Part shown: in pieces, positions 28,269 to 36,765 of the stretch
Layout of the letters: each line of letters opens with the position of its first letter
Position numbering within the stretch: the first letter of the stretch is position 1
NCBI GenBank assembly: GCA_023489335.1
Contig: JAMDCP010000013.1
Coordinates: 23,187 to 87,186, forward strand
Length of the DNA stretch: 64,000 bases
DNA from: Deltaproteobacteria bacterium
GTDB taxonomy: Bacteria; SZUA-79; Acidulodesulfobacterales; Acidulodesulfobacteraceae
Direction: 5' to 3'
Made by a program: the position numbers and the translations under genes
The notes under the pieces: generated by a model
What the model was told of the DNA's origin: nothing
The model's database searches: none
Seen by the model: only the letters and a program-made list of their open reading frames with translations

Positions 28269-28299
28269 TTGTAAAACTTATATTGTTATGTGTTATAAT
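28269..28299 (+). promoter_or_regulatory. predicted promoter of dnaX
   Basis: A perfect TATAAT (28294-28299) is eight bases ahead of the dnaX ATG. TTGTAA (28269-28274) could be the -35 box with a long 19-base spacer. It is divergent from the valS promoter in an 84-base gap. A weak AGGA lies immediately before the ATG. Confidence 0.4.
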
Positions 28300-28307
28300 T
28301 ATAGGAT

Positions 28308-29846
28308 ATGTATCAGGTGCTTGCCAGAAAATACAGGCCAAAAATTTTCGATGAAATAGCCGGACAGGATAACATTGTCCAAACGCTTAAAAATGCCGTT
28401 ATTCACGACAGGATTGCCCATGCCTACATATTTTCCGGCACGAGAGGGGTCGGCAAAACATCTATTGCAAGAATACTTGCAAAATCGATTAATTGCGAAA
28501 ACGGTCCTACGATAAATCCATGCGGCGTTTGCTCCGCCTGCGTCCAGATTCAAAACGGCAGTTCGGTGGATGTTATAGAAATAGACGGGGCATCGAATAC
28601 AGGCGTTGACGCAATAAGGGATTTAAAGGAAAATATAATATATCTGCCGCAGAGTTTTAAATATAAAATTTACATCATCGACGAGGTTCATATGCTTTCG
28701 AATAGCGCCTTTAATGCTCTTTTAAAGACGCTCGAAGAGCCTCCCGCCCACGCTAAATTTATCTTTGCGACAACCGAATTGCACAAAGTCCCCGAAACTA
28801 TTTTATCGAGGTGCCAAAGGTTTAACTTCAAAAGAATACCGACCGATATAATTTACCGTAAATTAAAAGAGATTGCGGCTGCGGAAGACATTTCCGTTAC
28901 CGATGAAAACTTAATGATTATGGCCTCTTTGGCCGACGGATCCGTTAGAGACTCTCTCACAACCTTTGACACTATTATATCGTACTTCGGAAAAGATATA
29001 AAAGAAGATGTATCGCCCGTTCTTGGATTAACCGTTAAAGCAACGATTATTGAACTTATCGGCGCAATTTTTAAGAAGGATTATGAATCATCCATCAGGC
29101 TGGCAAAAGAAATATATGACTCCGGGGCGGATATAAGGCAGTTTATGAAACAGCTTGCATTCCACATTAGAAATATTTTAATGATAAAATTAAAATATAA
29201 AGATATGATTAACGATATGACGGATGAAGAAATAAATGCTTTAATTCCTCTTGCCGAACAAAAACATTCGGAGGAACTTCTTGATATGATAGATATATTA
29301 CTCAACTCGGACGCCAAATACCAAAAAATCTCTTCCCCTTCATTAATGCTTGAGCTTACTCTTTTCAGGCTTATAAATATTCCGTCGAAACATAATGTAA
29401 CGGAACTCGTAAATAAAATCGATAAATTCATATCGCTTAAAACAAATCAGGCAGAAAATACAAAAATAGAAGGTAAAACCAACAAGTTTAATGTAAACGA
29501 TGGGGCGGCTTTGACACCGCCTGCGCCCGCATTTGACGCATCCTTCGCACGCATGGAAACGCCGCCGAAAACTGGCGCTCCAGCAAATACGCATGCGGAC
29601 AGGCAAGTCAAAATCGCGCCGAAAGATAACTATAATATGTCTGCGGCATCGGACGAATTGTTTGCCCACTGGGGTAAAATCGATGAAAAATTAGCCCAAG
29701 AAAATGACGGGCAGGAAACTAACGCTTTAATGGATGACGGCATTAAAGCTAACGAAGCCGAAAAAATCGATGAAAGCATAATCATGGAAAGCATAAAAGA
29801 CATTTTCGGGAAAGACATCGAAAGAATAGATAAGACAAAAAAGTGA
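28308..29846 (+). CDS. dnaX: DNA polymerase III subunit gamma/tau
   Basis: A 512-residue clamp-loader ATPase. It begins with the family signature YQVLARKYRPKIFDEIAGQ. The Walker A motif is GTRGVGKTS (near residue 45), with zinc-type cysteines in CGVCSAC, and IIDEVHML as Walker B. The sensor region TTELHKVPETILSRCQRF follows. The C-terminal 130 residues are low-complexity tau-type tail. It starts a dnaX-ybaB-recR cluster. Confidence 0.95.
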   Translation: MYQVLARKYRPKIFDEIAGQDNIVQTLKNAVIHDRIAHAYIFSGTRGVGKTSIARILAKSINCENGPTINPCGVCSACVQIQNGSSVDVIEIDGASNTGVDAIRDLKENIIYLPQSFKYKIYIIDEVHMLSNSAFNALLKTLEEPPAHAKFIFATTELHKVPETILSRCQRFNFKRIPTDIIYRKLKEIAAAEDISVTDENLMIMASLADGSVRDSLTTFDTIISYFGKDIKEDVSPVLGLTVKATIIELIGAIFKKDYESSIRLAKEIYDSGADIRQFMKQLAFHIRNILMIKLKYKDMINDMTDEEINALIPLAEQKHSEELLDMIDILLNSDAKYQKISSPSLMLELTLFRLINIPSKHNVTELVNKIDKFISLKTNQAENTKIEGKTNKFNVNDGAALTPPAPAFDASFARMETPPKTGAPANTHADRQVKIAPKDNYNMSAASDELFAHWGKIDEKLAQENDGQETNALMDDGIKANEAEKIDESIIMESIKDIFGKDIERIDKTKK

Positions 29847-29922
29847 AACCGCCTTGTTATTTTTTAAAAAAAATTATAGAATGATAATATATAAACACAA
29901 AAAAATCTGGAGGAATATTAAA

Positions 29923-30237
29923 ATGTCCAAAAATATGGCAGGAATGCTAAAGCAAGCTCAAAAATTTCAATCGGATATGCTCAAAATGCAGGAAGAACTC
30001 GGTTCGAAAATTGTCGAATCCAGCTCCGGCGGCGGGATGGTTACGACAAAAGTGAACGGAAAACAAGAACTTATATCCATAACGATAGATAAAGCCGTGA
30101 TTAACCCGGACGACGCCGAAATGCTTCAAGACCTTATAGTCGCCTCTATTAACGAAGCCCTTAATAAATCAAAAGATATGGTTACGAATGAAATGTCCAA
30201 GTTAACGGGCGGACTTAACATACCCGGCCTTTTTTAA
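29923..30237 (+). CDS. ybaB: YbaB/EbfC nucleoid-associated protein
   Basis: A 104-residue DNA-binding protein starting at the ATG after CTGGAGGA (an upstream in-frame ATG at 29854 lacks this support). Motifs: NMAGMLKQAQKFQ at the N-terminus, VESSSGGGMVTTKVNGKQ in the middle and the SKLTGGLNIPGLF C-terminus. It lies between dnaX and recR, the conserved order. Confidence 0.95.
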   Translation: MSKNMAGMLKQAQKFQSDMLKMQEELGSKIVESSSGGGMVTTKVNGKQELISITIDKAVINPDDAEMLQDLIVASINEALNKSKDMVTNEMSKLTGGLNIPGLF

Positions 30238-30292
30238 TAAATAGAAAACATCGTCTATATCTATAGATAAATCTAAATTATATCCGAGATTT

Positions 30293-30919
30293 ATGCCAAC
30301 TAATCAAAACGAAATTCAGCGGAACTCATCCGATTATATTAGAGATATTGTGTCCGCCTTTAAAAAACTTCCCGGAATAGGCGAAAGATCCGCAAGAAGG
30401 CTTGCGTTCTACATACTATCTCAAAATGAGTCGGTAGCGTATAGCCTTGCAAATGCCATAAAAGATGCAAAACAAAATATCAAGCTTTGCAAAAATTGTT
30501 TTAATCTGAGTGGAGAAGATTTTTGCCCTATATGCAAAAATACCTCGAGAAACTCTAAATTATTATGCGTCGTCGAAAATCCGGAAATAATATATGTATT
30601 CGAAAAAAGCGGCAACTTTAATGGTTTTTATCATGTTCTTCACGGCTTAATAAATCCTTTAGAGGGGATTACCCCTTCGGATATAAAACTTAAAGAACTT
30701 GCCCTCAGGGTGGAGCATGGCGGCTTCGAGGAAATAATCCTTGCTCTAAACCCCAATTCTAACGGCGAAGCCACCATGATTTATATACAAAAAATATTAT
30801 CCCCTTACGATGTCCATATAACCGCTCTGGCAAGGGGAATCCCGATAGGTTCCGACCTTGAATATGTTGACAAAGACACGCTTTCGGAAGCTATTAACTA
30901 CAGAAAAAACTTTGGGTAA
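30293..30919 (+). CDS. recR: recombination protein RecR
   Basis: A 208-residue recombinational repair protein acting with RecF/RecO. A helix-hairpin-helix (KKLPGIGERSARRLAF, near residue 26), a C4 zinc finger (CKNCFNLSGEDFCPIC) and a Toprim domain (VVENPEII to LARGIPIGSDLEYVD) are all present. The ATG has no clear ribosome binding site. Confidence 0.96.
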   Translation: MPTNQNEIQRNSSDYIRDIVSAFKKLPGIGERSARRLAFYILSQNESVAYSLANAIKDAKQNIKLCKNCFNLSGEDFCPICKNTSRNSKLLCVVENPEIIYVFEKSGNFNGFYHVLHGLINPLEGITPSDIKLKELALRVEHGGFEEIILALNPNSNGEATMIYIQKILSPYDVHITALARGIPIGSDLEYVDKDTLSEAINYRKNFG

Positions 30920-30962
30920 TTTAAAATACTCCAGGACCTGCAAAAATTTCCCCCATAATATA

Positions 30963-30991
30963 TTGACATATTTCTAAAAAATTAATAAAAT
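30963..30991 (+). promoter_or_regulatory. sigma-70 promoter of the ffh-rpsP operon
   Basis: Perfect TTGACA (30963-30968), 17-base spacer and TAAAAT (30986-30991). It predicts a leader of about 60 bases before ffh. The ffh ATG has an A/T-rich upstream sequence without a Shine-Dalgarno site. Confidence 0.7.
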
Positions 30992-31058
30992 GGTTATTTT
31001 ATTATCTTAAAATATAAATAATATATTGTTGTTTTGCATTTAAATTTATTAAATTAAA

Positions 31059-32435
31059 ATGTTTGACGGGCTCAGCACAAAATTAGAAAGGGTATTTAAA
31101 AACCTCAGGGGTTACGGAAAGTTATCCGAGAAAAATATCGAGGACAGCCTTAAAGAAGTCAGGCTTTCTTTATTAGAGGCCGATGTAAACTACCTTATCG
31201 TAAAGGAATTTATCGAAACCGTTAAGAATAAAGCCATAGGCGAAAAGGTAACGGACAGCCTTACCCCTTCTCAACAGATGATAAAGATAATAAGAGACGA
31301 GATTGCGAGCTTATTGGGCAATCACGAACCTCTTAATATTAAGGCTAAGCCGCCCGTTATTATTATGCTTACCGGACTTCAAGGTTCGGGTAAAACCACG
31401 ACGGCCGGTAAACTTGCATTATATCTGCACAGAATGAAGCGCAGGGTTTATTTAATCCCTGCCGATGTTTACAGGCCTGCGGCAATATTGCAATTAAAAA
31501 AAATTGGCTCAAGCATAAACATACCCGTTTACGAAACACATGAAGAAAACGGGGTAATTACCCAAACGCCAGAAAATATCGTGCAAAATGCGATAGATAT
31601 CGCCGAAAAACAGGCATACGACACATTAATCATCGACACGGCAGGAAGGCTCGAAATAGACGAACCGCTTATGAATGAATTAAAACTGCTTAAAAATAAA
31701 TTTAACCCGAACGAAACTATATTCGTTGCGGATTCCATGCTGGGCCAAAGCGCCGTTACCGTTGCAAAAACATTTAACGAGGCGCTCGGCATCACGGGGG
31801 TTATTTTAACAAAGGTTGACGGCGATTCAAGGGGCGGTGCAGCGCTATCCATTAAAAAAACTATAAATAAACCCATAAAGTTTATCGGGGTTGGCGAAAA
31901 ATTAAGCGACTTCGAGGTTTTTTACGGCGATAGAATAGCCGATAGGATATTGGGAATGGGCGATGTCCTGAGTTTAATAGACAAGGCCCAGGAAGCCATC
32001 GACGAAAAGGACGCCAAATCTATCGAAGACTCTCTCGCTAAAGGGGATTTCACTGTTAAAGATTTTGCCGAACAGCTTAAAATGATGTCAAAAATCGGCG
32101 GCATAGCCCAAATTGCCGCAATGATTCCAGGTTTTTCTAAAATAAAAGACAAATTTAACCCTGAATCGGCCGAAAAAGAGATTGCAAAAATTAAAGCCAT
32201 AATCAACTCTATGACCGAAAAAGAACGAATAAATCCCGATATTCTAAATGGGAACAGGCGAAAAAGGATTGCTTCGGGCAGCGGTACAACGGTTAACGAT
32301 GTTAATATTTTCATAAATAAGTTTGAAGAAGTTAAAAAAATGATGAAGTCATTCAAAAAAAATAAATTGGGCTCTTTAAAAAATGTAAATAACATTAAAA
32401 ACATATTTAACAAAGGAGATTTCAAGTGGCGGTAA
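31059..32435 (+). CDS. ffh: signal recognition particle protein Ffh
   Basis: A 458-residue SRP GTPase that targets nascent membrane proteins. The N domain comes first, then the G domain with GLQGSGKTTTAGKLA (near residue 107), DTAGR and TKVDGDSRGGAAL. The methionine-rich M domain follows about residue 325 with IPGFSKIK and RRKRIASGSGTTVNDVN, which bind SRP RNA and signal peptides. Its 3' end overlaps rpsP by ten bases. Confidence 0.97.
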   Translation: MFDGLSTKLERVFKNLRGYGKLSEKNIEDSLKEVRLSLLEADVNYLIVKEFIETVKNKAIGEKVTDSLTPSQQMIKIIRDEIASLLGNHEPLNIKAKPPVIIMLTGLQGSGKTTTAGKLALYLHRMKRRVYLIPADVYRPAAILQLKKIGSSINIPVYETHEENGVITQTPENIVQNAIDIAEKQAYDTLIIDTAGRLEIDEPLMNELKLLKNKFNPNETIFVADSMLGQSAVTVAKTFNEALGITGVILTKVDGDSRGGAALSIKKTINKPIKFIGVGEKLSDFEVFYGDRIADRILGMGDVLSLIDKAQEAIDEKDAKSIEDSLAKGDFTVKDFAEQLKMMSKIGGIAQIAAMIPGFSKIKDKFNPESAEKEIAKIKAIINSMTEKERINPDILNGNRRKRIASGSGTTVNDVNIFINKFEEVKKMMKSFKKNKLGSLKNVNNIKNIFNKGDFKWR

Positions 32436-32665
32436 AAATTAGACTTGCAAGAATCGGCTCTCACAAAAAACCATTTTACAGGATTGTGGCGGCTTCGGGT
32501 GAAAAGGCTGTTCAAAAAAAATTCATAGAGATACTGGGTACATATAATCCCTGCTCGAACGCCGAACAATTTAAGGTCGATAAGGATAAGTTCGACAAGT
32601 GGATAAGCCTTGGCGCTAAACCAAGCGATACGGTTATGTCTTTATTGAAAAAACAGGGGAAATGA
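32426..32665 (+). CDS. rpsP: ribosomal protein S16
   Basis: A 79-residue small-subunit protein beginning with GTG (AVKIRLARIGSHKKPFYRIV) after AAAGGAGAT. The start lies inside the end of ffh and the TGA stop overlaps the rimM ATG by four bases (ATGA), so the three genes are translationally coupled. Confidence 0.97.
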   Translation: MAVKIRLARIGSHKKPFYRIVAASGEKAVQKKFIEILGTYNPCSNAEQFKVDKDKFDKWISLGAKPSDTVMSLLKKQGK

Positions 32666-33162
32666 AGGGTTATATCAGTGTCGGGGAGTTTGTTAAACCG
32701 CACGGAATAAACGGCGAGCTGCTATTTATACCCTATAACCCGGGTACCGAAGCATTTTCGTCGGACGTACCTTTATTTATCCAAAAAAACAATGCCTATG
32801 AACGGCTTGAAGTCGAAAAAATTAGGCCCGTAAATAAGGGCTTCCTTATAAAACTTTTCGATTTTCATTCAATAGATGATGCTTTAAGCCTTAAAAAAAA
32901 GCAAATTTTTATAAAAAAAAATGATATAACCCTTGATAAAAATGAGTATTTAATTTCCGACTTGATTAATTTAAATTGCTATAACCGTAAAAATAAAAAT
33001 ATCGGAACCGTAACGGAGGTTTATCAGGGAGATACCGACATAATAGAAATAAAATCTACCGAAGGAACATATCTAATTCCAATGACGGATGAAAATATTA
33101 TCTCGGTAGATTACAATAACAATAAGGTTGTCGTAAAAAACGAAGAAAACTATAAAATCTAA
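32662..33162 (+). CDS. rimM: 16S rRNA processing protein RimM
   Basis: A 166-residue ribosome-maturation factor that binds S19. The N-terminal VGEFVKPHGINGELLF motif and a C-terminal PRC-barrel (SDLINLNCY..IGTV to YLIPMTDENIISVD) are visible. It follows rpsP with a 4-base overlap and precedes trmD. Confidence 0.94.
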   Translation: MKGYISVGEFVKPHGINGELLFIPYNPGTEAFSSDVPLFIQKNNAYERLEVEKIRPVNKGFLIKLFDFHSIDDALSLKKKQIFIKKNDITLDKNEYLISDLINLNCYNRKNKNIGTVTEVYQGDTDIIEIKSTEGTYLIPMTDENIISVDYNNNKVVVKNEENYKI

Positions 33163-33167
33163 GCAAA

Positions 33168-33944
33168 ATGAATAAAAAAATCGATGTTCAAACAAGCCGG
33201 ACTAAAAGGGTAATCGATATAATCTCGATAATGCCCGAGTACTTTACCTCGTTTCTTAATACCGGGCTGATTGGCAGAGCGGTAAAAAATGGCGTTATGG
33301 AGATTAATATTATTAATCCGAGGGATTTTTCTAAAGATAAGCATAAAAGGGTTGACGATAAAATTTATGGCGGCGGGGCGGGGCAGCTCTTAATGGCTTA
33401 TCCTATTTTGGAGGCTTATGAATCTGCAAAAGCCAAATACAAATTAAAATATCCTGAAACAGGCGAAAATAATTTAATTACCGTTATAATGTCCGCATCG
33501 GGAAAACTTCTTAATTCAAAAGCCGCAAAGGAAATTTCAAGCTACAAGCATATGATAGTAATATGCGGGAGATATGAGGGAATAGATGCAAGGGTCACGG
33601 AATTAACATCCGGATTAGAAATATCCATCGGCGATTTCGTGTTATCCGGCGGAGAGATTGCATCCCTTGTTTTGCTCGAAGCCGTTTGCAGGTATTTTGA
33701 AAATTTTTTGGGAAATTTTGAATCTCTCGCCGAAGAAAGCTTTTCGGAAGAATATAAGTCCGGACTCGAATATCCGCAATATACAAAGCCCAGGGTTATA
33801 AACAATCTTACCGTTCCCGAGGTTTTGCTCAGCGGAAACCACAAACTAATTAACGACTGGAGATTGGACAACGCGTTTAAAAAGACCATGAAAAACAGGC
33901 CTGATTTGGTTAGCCGTAAGGCGGATAAAAAATCCATTGAGTAG
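33168..33944 (+). CDS. trmD: tRNA (guanine37-N1)-methyltransferase
   Basis: A 258-residue SPOUT methyltransferase that modifies G37 of tRNAs with SAM. Motifs: DIISIMPEYFTSFLNTGLIGRA, DDKIYGGGAGQLL, the knot-forming CGRYEGIDARV (near residue 130) and ISIGDFVLSGGEIA (near 151), and the YTKPRV segment. It is in the conserved position between rimM and rplS. Confidence 0.97.
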   Translation: MNKKIDVQTSRTKRVIDIISIMPEYFTSFLNTGLIGRAVKNGVMEINIINPRDFSKDKHKRVDDKIYGGGAGQLLMAYPILEAYESAKAKYKLKYPETGENNLITVIMSASGKLLNSKAAKEISSYKHMIVICGRYEGIDARVTELTSGLEISIGDFVLSGGEIASLVLLEAVCRYFENFLGNFESLAEESFSEEYKSGLEYPQYTKPRVINNLTVPEVLLSGNHKLINDWRLDNAFKKTMKNRPDLVSRKADKKSIE

Positions 33945-34024
33945 TTATTGATCAGTTTTAGTTATAGATATTATATTAAAATGCCTACTTTTAAAATAAA
34001 ATTTATAAAAATAAGGAGTCTTAA

Positions 34025-34384
34025 ATGAATATCGTTGAAAAGATTGAGAATTCATCCCTAAAAACAGGTACCCCCGTTTTCAAGTCCGGTGATACGGTTA
34101 AGGTCTATCAAAAGATTAAAGAGGGGGATAAGGAAAGGGTTCAGGTTTTTGAAGGGGTCGTTATCGCAAGAAAAGGAAGCGGCTTGCGTTCTTCATTCAC
34201 CGTCAGGAAAAATTCTTACGGCGTCGGCGTAGAAAAAACTTTTTTAGTTAACTCCCCTTTAATTGACAAGATTGAACTTCTTTACCGCGGAAAGGTCAGA
34301 AAGGCTAAGCTTTATTATCTAAGAAAGAAAAAAGGCAAGGATACTAAAATAGAAAGACTCGACATGATTAATAATAATAATTAA
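34025..34384 (+). CDS. rplS: ribosomal protein L19
   Basis: A 119-residue large-subunit protein with the F..GDTV.V..KIKEGDKERVQ and FEGVVIARKGSGLRSSFTVR motifs and a lysine-rich C-terminus (RGKVRKAKLYYLRKKKGK). AAGGAG precedes the ATG. Confidence 0.97.
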   Translation: MNIVEKIENSSLKTGTPVFKSGDTVKVYQKIKEGDKERVQVFEGVVIARKGSGLRSSFTVRKNSYGVGVEKTFLVNSPLIDKIELLYRGKVRKAKLYYLRKKKGKDTKIERLDMINNNN

Positions 34385-34387
34385 TCG

Positions 34388-34417
34388 GTGAAACTTTTTA
34401 AATATTAATGGTATAAT
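34388..34417 (+). promoter_or_regulatory. predicted promoter of the phasin-like gene
   Basis: GTGAAA (34388-34393), 18-base spacer and a perfect TATAAT (34412-34417). It lies in the gap between rplS and the small phasin-like gene, implying that the latter can be expressed apart from the ribosomal operon. Confidence 0.5.
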
Positions 34418-34472
34418 CATACTATACGCATCAATATTATATCAATTAAATATTTTAAAAAGGAGGCTTTAA

Positions 34473-34805
34473 ATGGAAAATCCCAAAACTCCGCTTGATA
34501 AATTTGCCGAATTTATCGGCTCGGTTCTTACGACAACGGAGGATAGGTTTCAAAAGATACTCGATGAATTTATCGTCAATCAAAACTTCGGAAAGAAAGA
34601 AGCCGAAGATTTTTCGAAAAAAATGAAAACGGTATATGATTCAAACAAAGCTAGACTTTCCGCCTTAGTCGATGAATCCATTAAAAAAGCCATGGGCAAA
34701 GCTGATATCGCCCGCAGCTCGGAAATTAAAGAATTAAAAGAACAGATAAAAACGCTGGAAGAAAAAATTCACAAACTGTCCCATATCAAAAAACATACTG
34801 ACTGA
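34473..34805 (+). CDS. small coiled-coil phasin-superfamily protein
   Basis: A 110-residue, mostly helical, charged protein preceded by AAAAAGGAGG. It resembles the polyhydroxyalkanoate synthesis regulator phasin group (COG3937-like): an N-terminal helical part followed by a C-terminal heptad coiled coil (residues about 75-103, EIKELKEQIKTLEEKIHKL). No PHA synthase is present here, so a role as granule protein is only a family-based guess. A general trimerising or scaffold protein is equally possible. Confidence 0.6.
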   Translation: MENPKTPLDKFAEFIGSVLTTTEDRFQKILDEFIVNQNFGKKEAEDFSKKMKTVYDSNKARLSALVDESIKKAMGKADIARSSEIKELKEQIKTLEEKIHKLSHIKKHTD

Positions 34806-34841
34806 GGAAAATACCGATTTAATTTTTTGTATATAGTAAAG

Positions 34842-35120
34842 ATGACGGTAAAATCATACAGGGTCATAATAAAAGGCATTGTTCAGGGAGTTAATTTTAG
34901 AAATTTCACCAAGCGCGAGGCAGATAGAATCGGCATAAAAGGCTATGTCAAGAACACCCATGACGGTCATGTAGAGGCTTTTTTCGAAGGCGAGGAAGAC
35001 AGGATAAAAGAAATGATTGCAACTGTTCATACAGGTCCGCCTTCTTCGAGGGTAAAAGAAGTTAAACTTTACGAACAGGAAAGCCTGTCAAACTTTAAGG
35101 ATTTTAAAGTTATCCGGTAA
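34842..35120 (+). CDS. acyP: acylphosphatase
   Basis: About 92 residues from ATG 34842; a TTG five codons upstream is also possible. The catalytic signature is intact: GIVQGVNFRNFTKREADR with the active Arg, then GYVKNTHDGHVEAFFEG with the active Asn. The enzyme hydrolyses acyl phosphates such as acetyl-phosphate. Gly-Val-Asn replaces the more usual Gly-Val-Gly/Phe after VQG. Confidence 0.9.
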   Translation: MTVKSYRVIIKGIVQGVNFRNFTKREADRIGIKGYVKNTHDGHVEAFFEGEEDRIKEMIATVHTGPPSSRVKEVKLYEQESLSNFKDFKVIR

Positions 35121-35129
35121 AAACTAAAC

Positions 35130-35177
35130 GGAATTAGCACTTGACAAAGCGAGATTGCTTCGTCAAGTGCTAATTCC
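35130..35177. terminator. long perfect hairpin between convergent genes
   Basis: Sixteen bases (35130-35145) pair perfectly with 35162-35177, and an inner AAGC/GCTT pair extends the stem after one mismatch, closing on a GAGATT loop. It separates acyP from the convergent rsmI. It probably stops transcription from both sides, although no long U-tract follows; its core resembles the ATTGC/GCAAT-type dispersed repeat. Confidence 0.55.
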
Positions 35178-35190
35178 GAAACTAAAAAAT

Positions 35191-35910
35191 TTAATAAACT
35201 CCGCCAAAATCGGTTGTGTGGGGGTTTGCGCTTAAAGGCAAAGGCTCTATGACTAAGGTGATTTCTCCTTTCAAAAGCTCGGGCCTGTTCTTAATTTCTT
35301 CCATTAATGTTTTTAAATCCTGGGTTTTTATAAATTCATAAACCTTCGTCAGCTCTTTAGCATAGCAAATTCTTATATTTCCTAATATTTCCATAATATC
35401 TTCAAGTAATTTTTCTACACTCCTTCCAGGCTCGAAGACAATAAAAACCCTCTCTTCCCCTTTAAGTTTAGCAAGAAGCTTTTTTCTTTTTCCCGCCTTT
35501 TTTGGCAAAAACCCTATAAATGTAAATTCGGAAACATCGAGGCCGCTTGCGGAAACGGCGCTTAAAATACTTGAAGGTCCGGGTATCGGTATAACCTTAA
35601 TGCCCTTTTCTACGCATAATCTTACTAAATATGAACCCGGGTCCGATACTAAGGGTGTTCCCGCCTCGCTCACTAAGGCAACATTTTTTCCTTTTATTAT
35701 ATTCGCAACAATGCCATCCGCCGCCGGCTTTTTATTATATTCGTGATAAGGGATTAAACGGGTTTTTATGTGATAACGCGAGGTTAATATTCTTGTTTTT
35801 CTTGTATCTTCGCAGGCAATAAAATCTACCTGCCTCATTACCTTCAGCGCTCTTATGGTAATGTCTTCGAGATTGCCTATCGGGGTTGCAATGATATATA
35901 GTGCGGGCAT
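35191..35910 (-). CDS. rsmI: 16S rRNA 2'-O-ribose C1402 methyltransferase RsmI
   Basis: A 239-residue tetrapyrrole-methylase-fold enzyme. Motifs: ATPIGNLEDITIRALKVM (residues 8-25), CEDTRKTRIL, and VSEAGTPLVSDPG (near residue 80), plus GPSSILSAVSASGL. It modifies the ribosomal P-site with SAM. It follows nadE in the same direction. Confidence 0.95.
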   Translation of the reverse strand: MPALYIIATPIGNLEDITIRALKVMRQVDFIACEDTRKTRILTSRYHIKTRLIPYHEYNKKPAADGIVANIIKGKNVALVSEAGTPLVSDPGSYLVRLCVEKGIKVIPIPGPSSILSAVSASGLDVSEFTFIGFLPKKAGKRKKLLAKLKGEERVFIVFEPGRSVEKLLEDIMEILGNIRICYAKELTKVYEFIKTQDLKTLMEEIKNRPELLKGEITLVIEPLPLSANPHTTDFGGVY

Positions 35911-35911
35911 T

Positions 35912-36760
35912 TTATGACCAGTCCCTTAAATACCTAAAGTCTATATTTATCGTGCGTTCGGATACTTTAGCTATTAAAGGCATGCGTCTTTTATACTGCG
36001 ATTTTTTTATTTTGTTATAGACGGCATTTACGATACCTGCATCATAACCAAGAGAGACAACCACCTCGGGTTTATACATTTTATCTATCAAAAGATACAT
36101 TATGCTGTCGGCGGCCTCATAGGTAAAACCTAACTCCGATTCATCCGATTGCCCCAGCCATAAATCTGCCGAAGGCGGTTTTGCCATTATGCTGTCCGGA
36201 ATGCCTAACAGTTTGGCAAGCTGGTATATCTGGGTCTTATAAATATCCCCGATAGGATTTAAAGCGGATGCCATATCTCCGTAAATTGTGCCGTAACCCA
36301 ATAGAAGCTCCGATTTATTGCTTGTTCCAAGAACCAGAGACTTAAGTTTATACGAATAGTCATATAAAATGGACATCCTTTCCCTTGACATTTTATTTCC
36401 CATTCTAATTTTAATGTCATTAACCGGGGTACCATCTTTTTCTGCCTGAAAATAACCGTCCACCTGTTTTGTAATATCGATTATATAATGAGAAATACCA
36501 AGCGCCTCAACCACCTTAAGGGCATCTTCCAAACTTGACTTGGAACTGCTTTTGTAGGGCATGAGCAGGGCAGTAACATTGTCTTTCCCAAGGGCGCCGG
36601 AAGCAAGATAGCAGGCTGCGGCGGAATCGACGCCGCCCGAAAGCCCCAATACAACCCTATTTACCCCTGTTTTTAAAACTTCATCCTTTATGAAATAGGT
36701 AAGGTGCTTAAAAATTATCGGAAAATTATGCTCATCTATTTTCGGGAGGTCTTTTTTCAT
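35912..36760 (-). CDS. nadE: NAD+ synthetase, synthetase domain only
   Basis: A 282-residue N-type ATP pyrophosphatase that amidates nicotinate adenine dinucleotide. The PP-loop is GLSGGVDSAAACYLA (near residue 42), and the LGTSNKSELLLGYGTIYGD and KPPSADLW segments are typical. It lacks the glutaminase domain, but the gene just upstream encodes a matching nitrilase-type glutaminase, so the two probably form a split glutamine-dependent enzyme. Confidence 0.93.
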   Translation of the reverse strand: MKKDLPKIDEHNFPIIFKHLTYFIKDEVLKTGVNRVVLGLSGGVDSAAACYLASGALGKDNVTALLMPYKSSSKSSLEDALKVVEALGISHYIIDITKQVDGYFQAEKDGTPVNDIKIRMGNKMSRERMSILYDYSYKLKSLVLGTSNKSELLLGYGTIYGDMASALNPIGDIYKTQIYQLAKLLGIPDSIMAKPPSADLWLGQSDESELGFTYEAADSIMYLLIDKMYKPEVVVSLGYDAGIVNAVYNKIKKSQYKRRMPLIAKVSERTINIDFRYLRDWS

Positions 36761-36765
36761 ATAAA

